A stretch of DNA of 11,077 bases from Candidatus Aenigmatarchaeota archaeon (lineage in GTDB: Archaea > Aenigmatarchaeota > Aenigmatarchaeia > PWEA01). The stretch lies in assembly GCA_003550625.1 (NCBI GenBank), contig PUKU01000016.1:1-11077 (forward strand), read 5' to 3'. Every line of letters starts with the position of its first letter. Positions within the stretch are counted from its first letter, which is position 1. Below are positions 1 to 6,837 of this stretch, piece by piece. The notes beneath the pieces are model-generated. The model saw only the letters and a program-made list of their open reading frames with translations. It was not told the origin of the DNA and did no database searches. Position numbers and translations under genes: made by a program.

Positions 1-444
1 AAGGGAACCGCCATCGCCTCTATCCAGCATGCCGTGTCCGAGGTAGCCCCGTATTCCTATTTCATCTGCAGCCTCAGCGACCCTGTCCATAAAAAAATAC
101 ATATCGTTGAAACAGGTTGTACCGGTCTTGATCATCTCAACCATAGCATGCAAGGCACCCCAGTAGCATTTCTCACCGTCCAGCTTCTCCTCCAGGGGCC
201 AGACTATATCGGGCCATGCATCCCAGAAATCCATGTCGTCTGCAACCCCTCTAAGAAGGTTCATAGAAGCATGTGTGTGCATATTTACAAGACCGGGAAG
301 AACTGCGTGGTTGGAAGCATCTATGACCTCTCCTCTCTTATCGGATCCACCCAGAGACTCTATAAGGTTGTCCCTTATAACAATATTCTTATTTTCAAGG
401 ACTCCGTCCGGCGTGAGTACAAAGCGCGGGTTCTTTATCAGCAT
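1..444 (-). CDS. Amidohydrolase, MTA/SAH deaminase-like (N-terminal part, 3' end outside window)
   Basis: The frame read leftwards from ATG at 444 stays open to base 1, giving the first 148 residues. An in-frame TAA lies four codons upstream, so this ATG is the first possible start. Residues 50-58 read PGLVNMHTH, the metal-binding HxH of the amidohydrolase superfamily (His56, His58), after the usual small N-terminal beta-sandwich that opens 'MLIKNPRFVLTPDG'. Residues 65-85 (RGVADDMDFWDAW to WPLE) fit the adenosine-side deaminases (MtaD/DadD), where a Trp-Pro-x-Glu motif contributes to nucleoside binding. Family members hydrolytically deaminate S-adenosylhomocysteine, methylthioadenosine or 5'-deoxyadenosine; archaeal versions help recycle SAM by-products. 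Roughly two thirds of the protein, including the remaining metal ligands, is missing, so the substrate cannot be settled. Chlorohydrolase- or guanine-deaminase-type relatives are less likely alternatives. The start is probably leaderless (see the promoter at 464-476). Confidence 0.85.
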   Translation of the reverse strand, partial: MLIKNPRFVLTPDGVLENKNIVIRDNLIESLGGSDKRGEVIDASNHAVLPGLVNMHTHASMNLLRGVADDMDFWDAWPDIVWPLEEKLDGEKCYWGALHAMVEMIKTGTTCFNDMYFFMDRVAEAADEIGIRGYLGHGMLDRGDGGSL

Positions 445-463
445 GTGAAATAATTACCAGCGA

Positions 464-476
464 ACTTAAAAAAAGG
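464..476 (-). promoter_or_regulatory. Probable TATA box of the amidohydrolase gene
   Basis: On the minus strand this reads CCTTTTTTTAAGT. Its centre is about 25 bases before the ATG at 444, the archaeal TATA-to-start distance, and no purine-rich ribosome-binding site intervenes. Transcription would then begin at or next to the ATG, giving a leaderless mRNA. Inference from spacing and composition only. Confidence 0.5.
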
Positions 477-530
477 TGTAGTTCGGACGAGGTACAACCA
501 GAACAATATTTTTTAACGGAAAAAGTTCAA

Positions 531-541
531 GATATTTAAAT
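531..541 (+). promoter_or_regulatory. Probable TATA box of the surface-protein gene
   Basis: GATATTTAAAT is preceded by a purine-rich stretch that could serve as a BRE. A start about 25 bases downstream (near 560) would leave a leader of roughly 40 bases carrying the ribosome-binding site at 584-589. The rest of the 445-598 divergent spacer shows no gene and no strong inverted repeat. Confidence 0.5.
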
Positions 542-583
542 GTTTGTATCGATTAGTTGTAACAGTTCAGTTCGAAGCTAAGT

Positions 584-589
584 GGGGTG
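584..589 (+). promoter_or_regulatory. Ribosome-binding site deciding the start of the surface protein
   Basis: GGGGTG lies 9 bases before ATG 599. The frame could also open at GTG 587, but that codon overlaps this motif and would add four residues (MLID) ahead of an otherwise classical signal peptide, so ATG 599 is preferred. Confidence 0.55.
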
Positions 590-598
590 TTGATAGAT

Positions 599-2503
599 AT
601 GAAATACAAACTGTTAGGACTTGCAGTAACAGTACTTTTTGTACTTGCACTGACAGCTGGAATGGGAACCGCTTCTGACGGCGAAGTGCCAGATGTAAAG
701 GGAAGCCTTACATATGATCCTGTAACTCTACACGCAAACGTGATTGATCTTGCAGGTGCCGAGGAAATACAGATATACTTCAGATACAGAGAAAGGGGTC
801 AGAAGGAGTGGACAGAAACCGAGAAAAAGGAGATGACCACAGAAGGTAAGTATTCAAGGGTAGTTGACGACATAGATCTGGACAAAAAATATGAATTTGA
901 GGTAGTTGTAGTCTGGGAAGGCGATAAGATAGTAACTTTCACCACAGAACCACACCCAGCAGAGTTCAAGTTCTCAAACCTCAGAGCTGAACCTGAACAA
1001 CTATATATAGAGGACTACACAACCCTGAAGGTCGATGTTGAAAACATCGGAGGTCAGAAGGGAGATACAACTGTCGATTTCGTAGTCGATGGAACCATAC
1101 TATCACAGGAAGTAGAGCTTGAAGCAGGTGAGAAGAAAACCGTTTCAGTTCGTTACACGCCCGATGAGATCGGCGAATACGAAGTAAAGTCTTCAGACAA
1201 AAGCACGAGCTTTGAAGTCTTTGAACTACCATCAGTAAGGGCAAAGGCCGTGGACGATATCACACATAACTCCGCACTTCTTGTAGCAGAACTAGAGAAC
1301 ATGGGCCTTGAGGACGGAATAGACGTATACTTTAAGTACAGGTCCGAGGACGGCGACTGGATGAAAACTCCTAGAGAGACCATGGACTCCACAGGCGAGT
1401 TTTCAAGGAGGGTAGAAAACCTGAAGCCGGACACAAACTATGAGTTCAAAGCAGTCGGTGTTTGGGACGATAAAAGATACACAACCCAGGAAAGGTTCGA
1501 TGAATCAAGAACTATACCGGTCGAACCAAAGGTCTTCGTAGAAGAAAGCACAAGAGGTGTAAACGATATAGGAATATTTTTCTGGGGCGAAGGAAAGAGC
1601 CTGGGTCACGAGATAACGGAGTACCGATGGGACTTCTACGGCGACGGCGAATGGGACTATGTGAGCAACGAAACAGGAAGGACCGTATACGCATACAGCG
1701 AAACCGGTAGACATGAAGCAGTATTCGAAGTAGAGGACTCAGAGGGTAAGACTGACTCAGCGACGATGGATGTTTTAGTACGTGAAAGAACGCAGCCCAT
1801 ATACGAAATAGAGGAAAAATCCAGGAATGTTGGAAGGGATGTGTACTTCCATACGGAGTACAGGTACGACGATAGGGAGGACGAGACAACTATCTCGATG
1901 AACATAATAAACAGGGCAGATGAGAAAAGGTTTGTTAGCGTCCTGATAGACTTCCCCAAGGAAGCTGTGGGGTCAGTAGAAGATATGAACATGTTCCCAG
2001 GTCCAACCGAAATACTCAAAGAAAATCCAACTGTAAGGTGGAACTTCACTATGCCTGCCGACGGAACCGGTCGGATTGAAGTATCCACCGACGGACACAT
2101 AGAGGTACACAAGTTCGATGACATGAAGATGGTACAGGCCTACGGAGAAGAACCCGAGGTAAGAAACATATGGGGATTTGTGATTTTCCTATTCGTGGTA
2201 GCAGCCATAGTATTCCTGATAGCAAACAACTGGGAAGAAGGCTTCGCACTGGGTTCAGGAGATTCAGAAAACGGCGACAAGGACGGGAAGAAAGAGCTTG
2301 ACCGTAAGTTTATGGACGCCGCAAGGAAGGTCAAAAGGGCCGTTAAGAGGAATGAAATAGAAAATCCAAAGGGAGTAGTGAACAGACTTGAGCTGGCAAA
2401 CGAGGCCCTCGAGAACGGCAACATAGGAAAGTTCCAGCACTACCTGGACAGTGTGGAAGATCAGGTAGAGTGTGGCAACATAAACAGGAACGTAGTCTGG
2501 TAG
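599..2503 (+). CDS. Secreted, membrane-anchored multi-domain surface protein (FN3-like, CARDB-like, PKD-like)
   Basis: 634 residues from ATG 599. Residues 1-26 are a signal peptide (MKYK, then a hydrophobic core ending near GTAS). The outside part looks like a string of beta-sandwich domains. There is an FN3-like unit at about 33-116 and a CARDB-like adhesion unit at about 121-208 (VENIGGQKGDTTVDFVVDG). A second FN3-like unit at about 212-300 is clearly a copy of the first: IQIYFRYR/IDVYFKYR and KKYEFEVVVVW/TNYEFKAVGVW. A PKD-like unit at about 308-395 has YRWDFYGDGEWDY and a typical closing strand. An unassigned, probably beta-rich region follows at 400-520. One transmembrane helix at about 524-543 leads into a charged, predicted helical cytoplasmic tail of about 90 residues. 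The domain names are family resemblance by eye. No catalytic motif is visible, so the role (adhesion, envelope structure, scaffold or sensor) is open. The gene stands alone in its transcription unit. Confidence 0.8.
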   Translation: MKYKLLGLAVTVLFVLALTAGMGTASDGEVPDVKGSLTYDPVTLHANVIDLAGAEEIQIYFRYRERGQKEWTETEKKEMTTEGKYSRVVDDIDLDKKYEFEVVVVWEGDKIVTFTTEPHPAEFKFSNLRAEPEQLYIEDYTTLKVDVENIGGQKGDTTVDFVVDGTILSQEVELEAGEKKTVSVRYTPDEIGEYEVKSSDKSTSFEVFELPSVRAKAVDDITHNSALLVAELENMGLEDGIDVYFKYRSEDGDWMKTPRETMDSTGEFSRRVENLKPDTNYEFKAVGVWDDKRYTTQERFDESRTIPVEPKVFVEESTRGVNDIGIFFWGEGKSLGHEITEYRWDFYGDGEWDYVSNETGRTVYAYSETGRHEAVFEVEDSEGKTDSATMDVLVRERTQPIYEIEEKSRNVGRDVYFHTEYRYDDREDETTISMNIINRADEKRFVSVLIDFPKEAVGSVEDMNMFPGPTEILKENPTVRWNFTMPADGTGRIEVSTDGHIEVHKFDDMKMVQAYGEEPEVRNIWGFVIFLFVVAAIVFLIANNWEEGFALGSGDSENGDKDGKKELDRKFMDAARKVKRAVKRNEIENPKGVVNRLELANEALENGNIGKFQHYLDSVEDQVECGNINRNVVW

Positions 2504-2530
2504 TTTTTTCTACACATAGCTTCTTTTTTT
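2504..2530 (+). terminator. T-rich terminator after the surface-protein gene
   Basis: A run of six T follows the stop codon directly (2504-2509) and a run of seven T lies at 2524-2530, with no hairpin needed between them. Such T tracts are the usual intrinsic archaeal termination signal. The second run also forms the upstream half of the next gene's TATA region, so the two signals are interleaved. Confidence 0.5.
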
Positions 2531-2534
2531 AAAC
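2524..2534 (+). promoter_or_regulatory. Probable TATA box of the DUF167 / methylthiotransferase operon
   Basis: TTTTTTTAAAC is centred about 25 bases before ATG 2554, and no ribosome-binding site precedes that ATG. This fits a leaderless transcript. The element overlaps the perfect palindrome at 2529-2544. Confidence 0.5.
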
Positions 2535-2544
2535 CATGGTTTAA
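2529..2544 (+). repeat. Perfect 16-base palindrome, possible operator
   Basis: TTAAACCATGGTTTAA is an exact inverted repeat with no spacer. It overlaps the downstream edge of the TATA box and ends ten bases before ATG 2554, where a bound repressor would block TBP/TFB or RNA polymerase. The ATG inside it is followed two codons later by TAA, so it is not a start. Regulatory function is inferred from position. Confidence 0.45.
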
Positions 2545-2553
2545 TCTATATAC

Positions 2554-2847
2554 ATGGAGAACTGTATAACAGACACCCCGGATGGAAATGTTTTGCTAAG
2601 AGTAAAGGTAAGGCCGGGGTCTAAAGAATTCTCTGTAGGAGAAATCTGCCAGTGGACGGACCGGCTTGAAATAGATCTTTCCGAACCTGCAACCAACGGC
2701 AGAGCAAACCTGGAACTCACTGATGAGATTGGAAAGATTTTAAACCACAGCGTCGAAATAAAGAGTGGCAAAAGGTCCAGGAAAAAGATTCTTCTGATAG
2801 AGGGTACAACCAAGACTGAACTTAAGAGGAGGCTTGGTATAAAATGA
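2554..2847 (+). CDS. DUF167 (YggU-family) small protein
   Basis: 97 residues, about the usual family length. Family signatures are present in order: a first strand LRVKVRPGSKE (residues 15-25), the hallmark PATNGRANLEL (45-55, equivalent to P-x-x-G-x-A-N), and VEIKSGKRSRKKILLIEG (67-84). The family folds as a small alpha/beta domain. It is widespread in bacteria, archaea and eukaryotes, and its biochemical role is not firmly established. The strong basic patch at the C-terminal half (KSGKRSRKK, KRRLGIK) could contact RNA, but that is inference. Its TGA overlaps the ATG of the following tRNA methylthiotransferase (ATGA), so the two are co-transcribed and probably translationally coupled. A link to tRNA or ribosome function is plausible from context only. 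Confidence 0.85.
   Translation: MENCITDTPDGNVLLRVKVRPGSKEFSVGEICQWTDRLEIDLSEPATNGRANLELTDEIGKILNHSVEIKSGKRSRKKILLIEGTTKTELKRRLGIK
2826..2832 (+). promoter_or_regulatory. Ribosome-binding site of the methylthiotransferase gene
   Basis: GAGGAGG sits inside the last codons of the DUF167 gene, 11 bases before ATG 2844 and 14 before the second in-frame ATG at 2847. It is close to the archaeal anti-SD complement and favours ATG 2844, although the protein could also begin at Met2. Confidence 0.55.
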
Positions 2848-4127
2848 TGTTATACCTTGAAACATATGGATGTGCTGCAAATAGATCACACGGAGAAGTG
2901 ATGAAGGGGATACTGCAGAAAGGGGGCTGCGATATAACAGAAAACGAGGAACTTGCTGACGTTCTCGTACTTAATTCATGTATAGTCAAAACACCCACAG
3001 AGAACAAGATAGTACACAAACTTAAGAGGTGGCAGGAAGACTATCCGGATAAAAAAATAATAGTTTCCGGCTGCATGCCTCAGGCAGACTACTCAAAAAC
3101 TGTTGATGTTGTACCCGAGGCTTCTCTGGTAGGTCCCAACAACTGCAGAGACATAACAAAGGCTGTAAGAAAAACAATGGAGGGCGAGAGGGTCGAATAC
3201 CTGGACGAAAAAAAGGAGGATAGGTTCTGCCTGCCGCGTATAAGAGAAAACGATCTGATAGGCATAGTGGAAATAGCACAGGGCTGTTGTGGAAACTGCT
3301 CATACTGCCAGGTCAAGTTTGCAAAAGGAGAGCTGAAGAGCTACGAAAGTGATAGTATTGTAGACGAGGTAAAAAGAAGTCTTAGGTCAGGATGCAAGGA
3401 GATATGGCTTACGACACAGGACACGGCGTCCTACGGGACTGACATCGGAACCAGTTTACCGGAACTCCTTGAGAAAATAGTTAAAGTCCCAGGAAAGTTC
3501 AGGGTAAGGATAGGTATGATGAATGTGGACACACTGCAACCTATACTCGAAGAACTCGCAGAAGTCTACGGCTCGGATAAGATATATTCGTTTCTACATC
3601 TACCCCTACAGTCAGGTAGCAATAGAATACTTGAAGAAATGAACAGAAGATACACCGTTGAGGAGTTCAAGAAAGTGGTTGAAAGGTTTAGGGATTCGGT
3701 ACCTGAGCTTAATCTATGGACTGATATAATAGTCGGCTTCCCATCGGAAAACGAAAATGATTTCAAGAGAACCGTAGAAACGGTAGAGGAAATCAAACCG
3801 GACCGTGTTAATGTCAGTAGGTTCGGACTTCGCCCCGGGACAAGGGCTGAGTCATTGGATGACAAGAGGTCTGAAGAAACTAAAAAAATAAGATCCAGAA
3901 AGTTATCTGATTTGACAAGAGAGATTAGAACCGATAGACTGAAAAACTTTGTAGGAGAAGACAGAGAAGTTTTAATCCTTGGAAAGAACAAACGCGTATG
4001 GAAGGGAAAGGACGGTACCTACAGAAATGTATTAGTGGAAAACGGAAAAAATGTTAAGGGAAGCTTCAGAAAGGTGGAGATAAAATCATGCGGTGTTTCA
4101 GGACTAGTCGGATCAATAAGCTACTGA
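2844..4127 (+). CDS. tRNA N6-threonylcarbamoyladenosine (t6A37) methylthiotransferase, CDKAL1/e-MtaB type
   Basis: 427 residues, full length for the family. It is a radical-SAM enzyme that adds a methylthio group to C2 of t6A at position 37 of ANN-decoding tRNAs, giving ms2t6A. The N-terminal UPF0004 domain supplies three Cys for the auxiliary [4Fe-4S] cluster: Cys10 in TYGCAANRSH, Cys46 in LNSC and Cys77 in VSGC. The radical-SAM cluster motif CxxxCxxC is Cys148, Cys152 and Cys155 (QGCCGNCSYC). It is followed by KFAKGELKSY, which matches the K-x-x-R/K-G-x-L-x-S-Y block of the archaeal/eukaryotic branch. Roughly residues 370-427 look like the tRNA-binding TRAM domain. An extra Cys149 lies beside the cluster motif. 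The start overlaps the DUF167 stop. The gene ends 25 bases from the convergent Ntn hydrolase gene. Confidence 0.92.
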   Translation: MMLYLETYGCAANRSHGEVMKGILQKGGCDITENEELADVLVLNSCIVKTPTENKIVHKLKRWQEDYPDKKIIVSGCMPQADYSKTVDVVPEASLVGPNNCRDITKAVRKTMEGERVEYLDEKKEDRFCLPRIRENDLIGIVEIAQGCCGNCSYCQVKFAKGELKSYESDSIVDEVKRSLRSGCKEIWLTTQDTASYGTDIGTSLPELLEKIVKVPGKFRVRIGMMNVDTLQPILEELAEVYGSDKIYSFLHLPLQSGSNRILEEMNRRYTVEEFKKVVERFRDSVPELNLWTDIIVGFPSENENDFKRTVETVEEIKPDRVNVSRFGLRPGTRAESLDDKRSEETKKIRSRKLSDLTREIRTDRLKNFVGEDREVLILGKNKRVWKGKDGTYRNVLVENGKNVKGSFRKVEIKSCGVSGLVGSISY

Positions 4128-4145
4128 AAATACAAAAATAATAGT
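4127..4145 (-). terminator. Probable T-rich terminator of the ATP-grasp / Ntn hydrolase operon
   Basis: Just beyond the Ntn hydrolase stop codon the minus strand reads TATTATTTTTGTATTTTC, a T-rich tract of the kind that ends archaeal transcripts. It occupies the short convergent spacer next to the methylthiotransferase stop. No comparable T run serves the plus strand here. Confidence 0.4.
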
Positions 4146-4152
4146 GAAGGGC

Positions 4153-5283
4153 CTATACATCTCTCTTTCTTGGATTCGAAAACTGATATTTCTCACCCAG
4201 GTCTTGGCTCAAACTCTCGAGATCATCGAGGCTTGCAAAAAATTTTAACTTACTCTCACATGGCTGACCGTAGGTCATATTGAAAAAGTTTTGATCACTA
4301 TAGGAAGCCCACGCAGTCTTTTTAAATGAAACGGGACTCTCACCATCGGTTATATTTTCAAGCTTGTCGTGAGTACAGTTGGTATAAAACGAAGGCTTGA
4401 CAACTGGTTCATCAAAACCAAGTTCCTCTACAATATCATCTAGATTCTTCTCCAAAAACATCTCATGTGCCCTGTTTAACATGCGAACATCAAACAGATC
4501 CTCATAACGAAGATGGCACTGGAGTTTCTTATCTAAATCCATGTCTATATTATGTGCAAGGTACCTGTTTAGAGATCTTATAAAATGATGTGTGATGGTA
4601 ATATCACCATCATAAGGTTTCCAGTCACCGTCCCAAAAAAAACCGTTGAGTCTTGAAAAGTTTGTTTCGGCTTCGTCCTCAGAAAGTTCCTTTACATGGA
4701 ATGGATTACCGTCAACAAAGTCATCCGGAATACTCTCCACCAAAAACTGTTTCTGGTCATCCTTTATCACCATATTAAAACCTCTAACACCTTCCTCGCT
4801 TGTTAAATCCTCTAAATAGTCCAAACACTCCTCGGCTTCTTTATAGTTCTCGAGCATATGTGTAACCATCTTTGAATACGGTCTATACTGGTCCTTGCTA
4901 TGGTGCCTAACCGCTGCTGTAAAAACAGATACCTCAGGATTACAGCCACCCCAGCCAGAATCGTAATCATCATGTGAAGCACTTGCTATATATGGCATTC
5001 TTTTTGTGGGCGCTAAAATAACCTGTTTGACCGGCATATCAGGTGAAACATTAGTTTCGCTTTCGGGAATCTTTTTCTCATACGATCTCATTTCCATTTT
5101 ATCAAGTGGATTCTTCCTTATCTCTTCCATAATATCAACACTTTCATCAAGTTCAGCTCCCACGAGCACCTCTAAAAACTGATCACCTTCGTAACCTACC
5201 ACGAGTGATTCATAGTTCTTTCTACCAGGCTCCTTCAGTTTGTATATAGAATTTTCTTTTCTATCGTATCCTATCGTACACAT
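4153..5283 (-). CDS. Ntn hydrolase, C45/choloylglycine-hydrolase-like, with Cys2 as presumed nucleophile
   Basis: 376 residues from ATG 5283, so the protein begins MCTIGYD. Removal of Met would expose Cys2 as the N-terminal nucleophile, as in penicillin/bile-salt acylases and acyl-CoA:6-APA acyltransferase (C45) relatives. Supporting blocks are GFNMVIKDDQKQFLVES (about 168-184, like the central G-x-N-x-x-x-x-D strands of C45 proteins) and NCTH (302-305). The block from KKTAWASY (321-328) to YGQPC (338-342) resembles the family's closing H...T-x-x-S...G-x-P-C pattern. A distinctive insert-like motif, SHDDYDSGWGGCNPE, lies at about 103-117. Family members hydrolyse or transfer amide-linked acyl groups. 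The substrate here is unknown, and family assignment rests on motif resemblance. A class-II glutamine amidotransferase is less likely because the usual MCG start is absent. Its ATG overlaps the stop of the ATP-grasp gene by one base (TGATG). Confidence 0.65.
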   Translation of the reverse strand: MCTIGYDRKENSIYKLKEPGRKNYESLVVGYEGDQFLEVLVGAELDESVDIMEEIRKNPLDKMEMRSYEKKIPESETNVSPDMPVKQVILAPTKRMPYIASASHDDYDSGWGGCNPEVSVFTAAVRHHSKDQYRPYSKMVTHMLENYKEAEECLDYLEDLTSEEGVRGFNMVIKDDQKQFLVESIPDDFVDGNPFHVKELSEDEAETNFSRLNGFFWDGDWKPYDGDITITHHFIRSLNRYLAHNIDMDLDKKLQCHLRYEDLFDVRMLNRAHEMFLEKNLDDIVEELGFDEPVVKPSFYTNCTHDKLENITDGESPVSFKKTAWASYSDQNFFNMTYGQPCESKLKFFASLDDLESLSQDLGEKYQFSNPRKRDV

Positions 5284-6764
5284 CAAACCCACCTCAACTG
5301 TTTTTCCACTTTCCTTTTTGAAATTTCACGCTGATCTTCAAGGTCCTCCCTGTTCCTTGCGACGGAAACTATCCTTGCGACATCCTGTGTACCTCCTGAA
5401 TTGCGCGACTCCAGAGACATATCATCTTTACTGATTGAATTCATATGGGCTATCTGCGTGTCCTTTGGTGGTGCCGAAAAGATTCCATGGGCTCCGTGAT
5501 CATAGTTGTCTCTGAAAACTTCTATCTCGCTTTGGTATCCGTTGGGTATTTCTCCATGGACTATACAGTCCTTACTTGTCTTGTATATCTCCATTGCCCA
5601 GTTATAGTCATCGGGTAGGTGTCTATCTTCAAGCATATCCTCTATATCTTTCTCCATGACAGCAATAGCCTCAAGATACTGTAAAGAGGGTTGATCTGGC
5701 TCTTTAAAAATTTCGTGCATCAGAACATTCTGAAGGGTGGATCTGTTTTTCCTCTCGTTGGATTCAACAAAGTAAAGTTCACATTCATCTGTCCACATCC
5801 AGTCGTTTCCTGCAAATCCCCTGTAGCCTTCCTTGGATCTGGTATCTCCCAAGAGCTCGGTGTAGTCTTCTATCATATCAACAGCCATCCTTTCCTCCTC
5901 GTTCTCAAAGAAAGGATAAATATTACCCATATGTTTTACGCCATCCATTATCTGATCCGTTACAGAAAAAACCTCAGTTCCGCCTTCGTATCTGAGATGA
6001 AGGTCGTTTGGATTTTTCTTAAGCTTATCAAGAGGTATTCTCCTAAGCACAAGAAACTCACCATCTACTCCCAGAAACTCATCTCTAACATCCCTACCGC
6101 TTTTCGCAAACATAGAACTATTCCCACCTGCACCCTTTTCATAAGAAACGAATGCACCGTGATCCCACTCGTCCACCATAGAATCAACTATTTCTGCTGC
6201 TTCTCTAAAGTCTGATGCTACTTCACCTTCGACAACTGGAATTCCAAGATCCTTCGCAAAATTATACATATCTGTCTTTTTGTCGTGTTGCTTCTTCGAT
6301 TCATGTGTTGGTGCAATAGGAACAAAACCCTCGAACTCCTTCAAAAACTCCTCAGTTTCAGGCATCGAGTTCTGGTATAGGTTCACGAAAACCTTGTCGT
6401 ATTCGTCCTCTAAATTACTGAAAAAATCCTTGACGTCTTCATGGAGTTTTGGTGCAAAAGAAGCGTATGTACTGCCGTCCTTTCCAACTATGGCTTCCTG
6501 TAACTCCTTGTTTGTTATTGGAAACCTATATTTCTTACCTGTTCTTTCTTCTATGTAGTCATTAACTGCAAAACACCTGAAATCATACTTATCCTCAATC
6601 TTTTTGGCCTTTATGCTTTTATTTGAAGTTATAAACCCATATACCTCGAATGGAACAGCTGTAAGTGAATTTACCAGATCATCGGTTCCTATAGCAACAG
6701 CTGGGTAGTCAGAAAACTCTCCCTCGTATTCTGATATTCCTCCGAATCTCTTTTTCTCGTACAT
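5283..6764 (-). CDS. ATP-grasp ligase of unknown substrate
   Basis: 493 residues. The ATP-grasp pattern is visible. KTDMYNFAKDLGIPVVEG (163-180) matches the A-lid Lys region. EKGAGGNSSMF (209-219) matches the glycine-rich phosphate loop, and EFLVLRRIPL (236-245) the adenine-contacting strand. GFAGNDWMWTD (316-326) and YFVESNERKNRST (331-343) supply the expected acidic and Asn metal ligands (Asp321, Glu334, Asn336). Such enzymes activate a carboxylate as acylphosphate and join it to an amine, less often another nucleophile. The N-terminal 150 residues resemble the usual pre-ATP-grasp domain, while residues 345-493 form a charged C-terminal extension I cannot assign. I do not recognise RimK, D-Ala-D-Ala ligase, PurT/PurK or biotin carboxylase features. 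AAGGTG lies ten bases before the ATG. The gene overlaps the downstream Ntn hydrolase by one base, which indicates coupled expression. Confidence 0.75.
   Translation of the reverse strand: MYEKKRFGGISEYEGEFSDYPAVAIGTDDLVNSLTAVPFEVYGFITSNKSIKAKKIEDKYDFRCFAVNDYIEERTGKKYRFPITNKELQEAIVGKDGSTYASFAPKLHEDVKDFFSNLEDEYDKVFVNLYQNSMPETEEFLKEFEGFVPIAPTHESKKQHDKKTDMYNFAKDLGIPVVEGEVASDFREAAEIVDSMVDEWDHGAFVSYEKGAGGNSSMFAKSGRDVRDEFLGVDGEFLVLRRIPLDKLKKNPNDLHLRYEGGTEVFSVTDQIMDGVKHMGNIYPFFENEEERMAVDMIEDYTELLGDTRSKEGYRGFAGNDWMWTDECELYFVESNERKNRSTLQNVLMHEIFKEPDQPSLQYLEAIAVMEKDIEDMLEDRHLPDDYNWAMEIYKTSKDCIVHGEIPNGYQSEIEVFRDNYDHGAHGIFSAPPKDTQIAHMNSISKDDMSLESRNSGGTQDVARIVSVARNREDLEDQREISKRKVEKQLRWV
5290..5295 (-). promoter_or_regulatory. 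Ribosome-binding site fixing the Ntn hydrolase start
   Basis: The minus strand reads GAGGTG, then six bases, then ATG at 5283. A GTG start at 5292 is possible in the same frame but lies inside this motif and would bury the putative nucleophile at residue 5. ATG 5283 places Cys directly after Met. Confidence 0.65.
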
Positions 6765-6774
6765 AGCTTATGAA

Positions 6775-6780
6775 CACCTT
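6775..6780 (-). promoter_or_regulatory. Ribosome-binding site of the ATP-grasp gene
   Basis: The minus strand has AAGGTG ten bases before ATG 6764. A leader is implied, consistent with the TATA-like element near 6809-6817 lying about 48 bases upstream of the ATG. Confidence 0.5.
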
Positions 6781-6787
6781 ACTAAAG

Positions 6788-6800
6788 GAAAGGCCCTTTC
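6788..6800. repeat. Short inverted repeat in the divergent control region, possible operator
   Basis: GAAAGG and CCTTTC are exact six-base arms around a single C. The element lies between the two divergent start codons. It would sit in the early leader, near the start point, of the ATP-grasp transcript, and upstream of the metallohydrolase promoter. A regulatory role is inferred from position. The arms are short enough to arise by chance. Confidence 0.3.
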
Positions 6801-6808
6801 AAAAACCT

Positions 6809-6817
6809 ATTTATAAT
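6809..6817 (-). promoter_or_regulatory. Probable TATA box for the ATP-grasp / Ntn hydrolase operon
   Basis: The minus strand reads AATTATAAATAGG across this point. A start about 25 bases on, near 6785-6788, would give a leader of roughly 20 bases that includes the AAGGTG ribosome-binding site. The element is nearly symmetrical and could also act on the plus strand. Confidence 0.45.
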
Positions 6818-6828
6818 TTGAACGAAAG

Positions 6829-6837
6829 ATATTTATT
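6829..6837 (+). promoter_or_regulatory. Probable TATA box of the M14-like metallohydrolase gene
   Basis: ATATTTATT is centred about 30 bases before ATG 6863, which would place the transcript start at or just before that codon. This supports 6863 over the in-frame ATG at 6770, which would lie upstream of this promoter. Confidence 0.5.

Noticed and set aside
34..453. Plus-strand open frame of 139 residues at the left edge
   Set aside because: It is antisense to the amidohydrolase, whose minus-strand frame carries the PGLVNMHTH metal motif. The plus-strand product has no recognisable pattern.
1657..2124. Minus-strand open frame of 155 residues within the surface-protein gene
   Set aside because: It is antisense to the PKD-like and following region, and its Ser/Leu-rich composition is typical of a reverse-complement shadow.
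5284..5292. GTG start of the Ntn hydrolase
   Set aside because: This GTG is part of the GAGGTG ribosome-binding site for ATG 5283, and using it would bury the presumed catalytic Cys.
5691..6215. Plus-strand open frame of 174 residues
   Set aside because: It lies wholly opposite the ATP-grasp gene, shows no domain pattern and has no ribosome-binding site or promoter.
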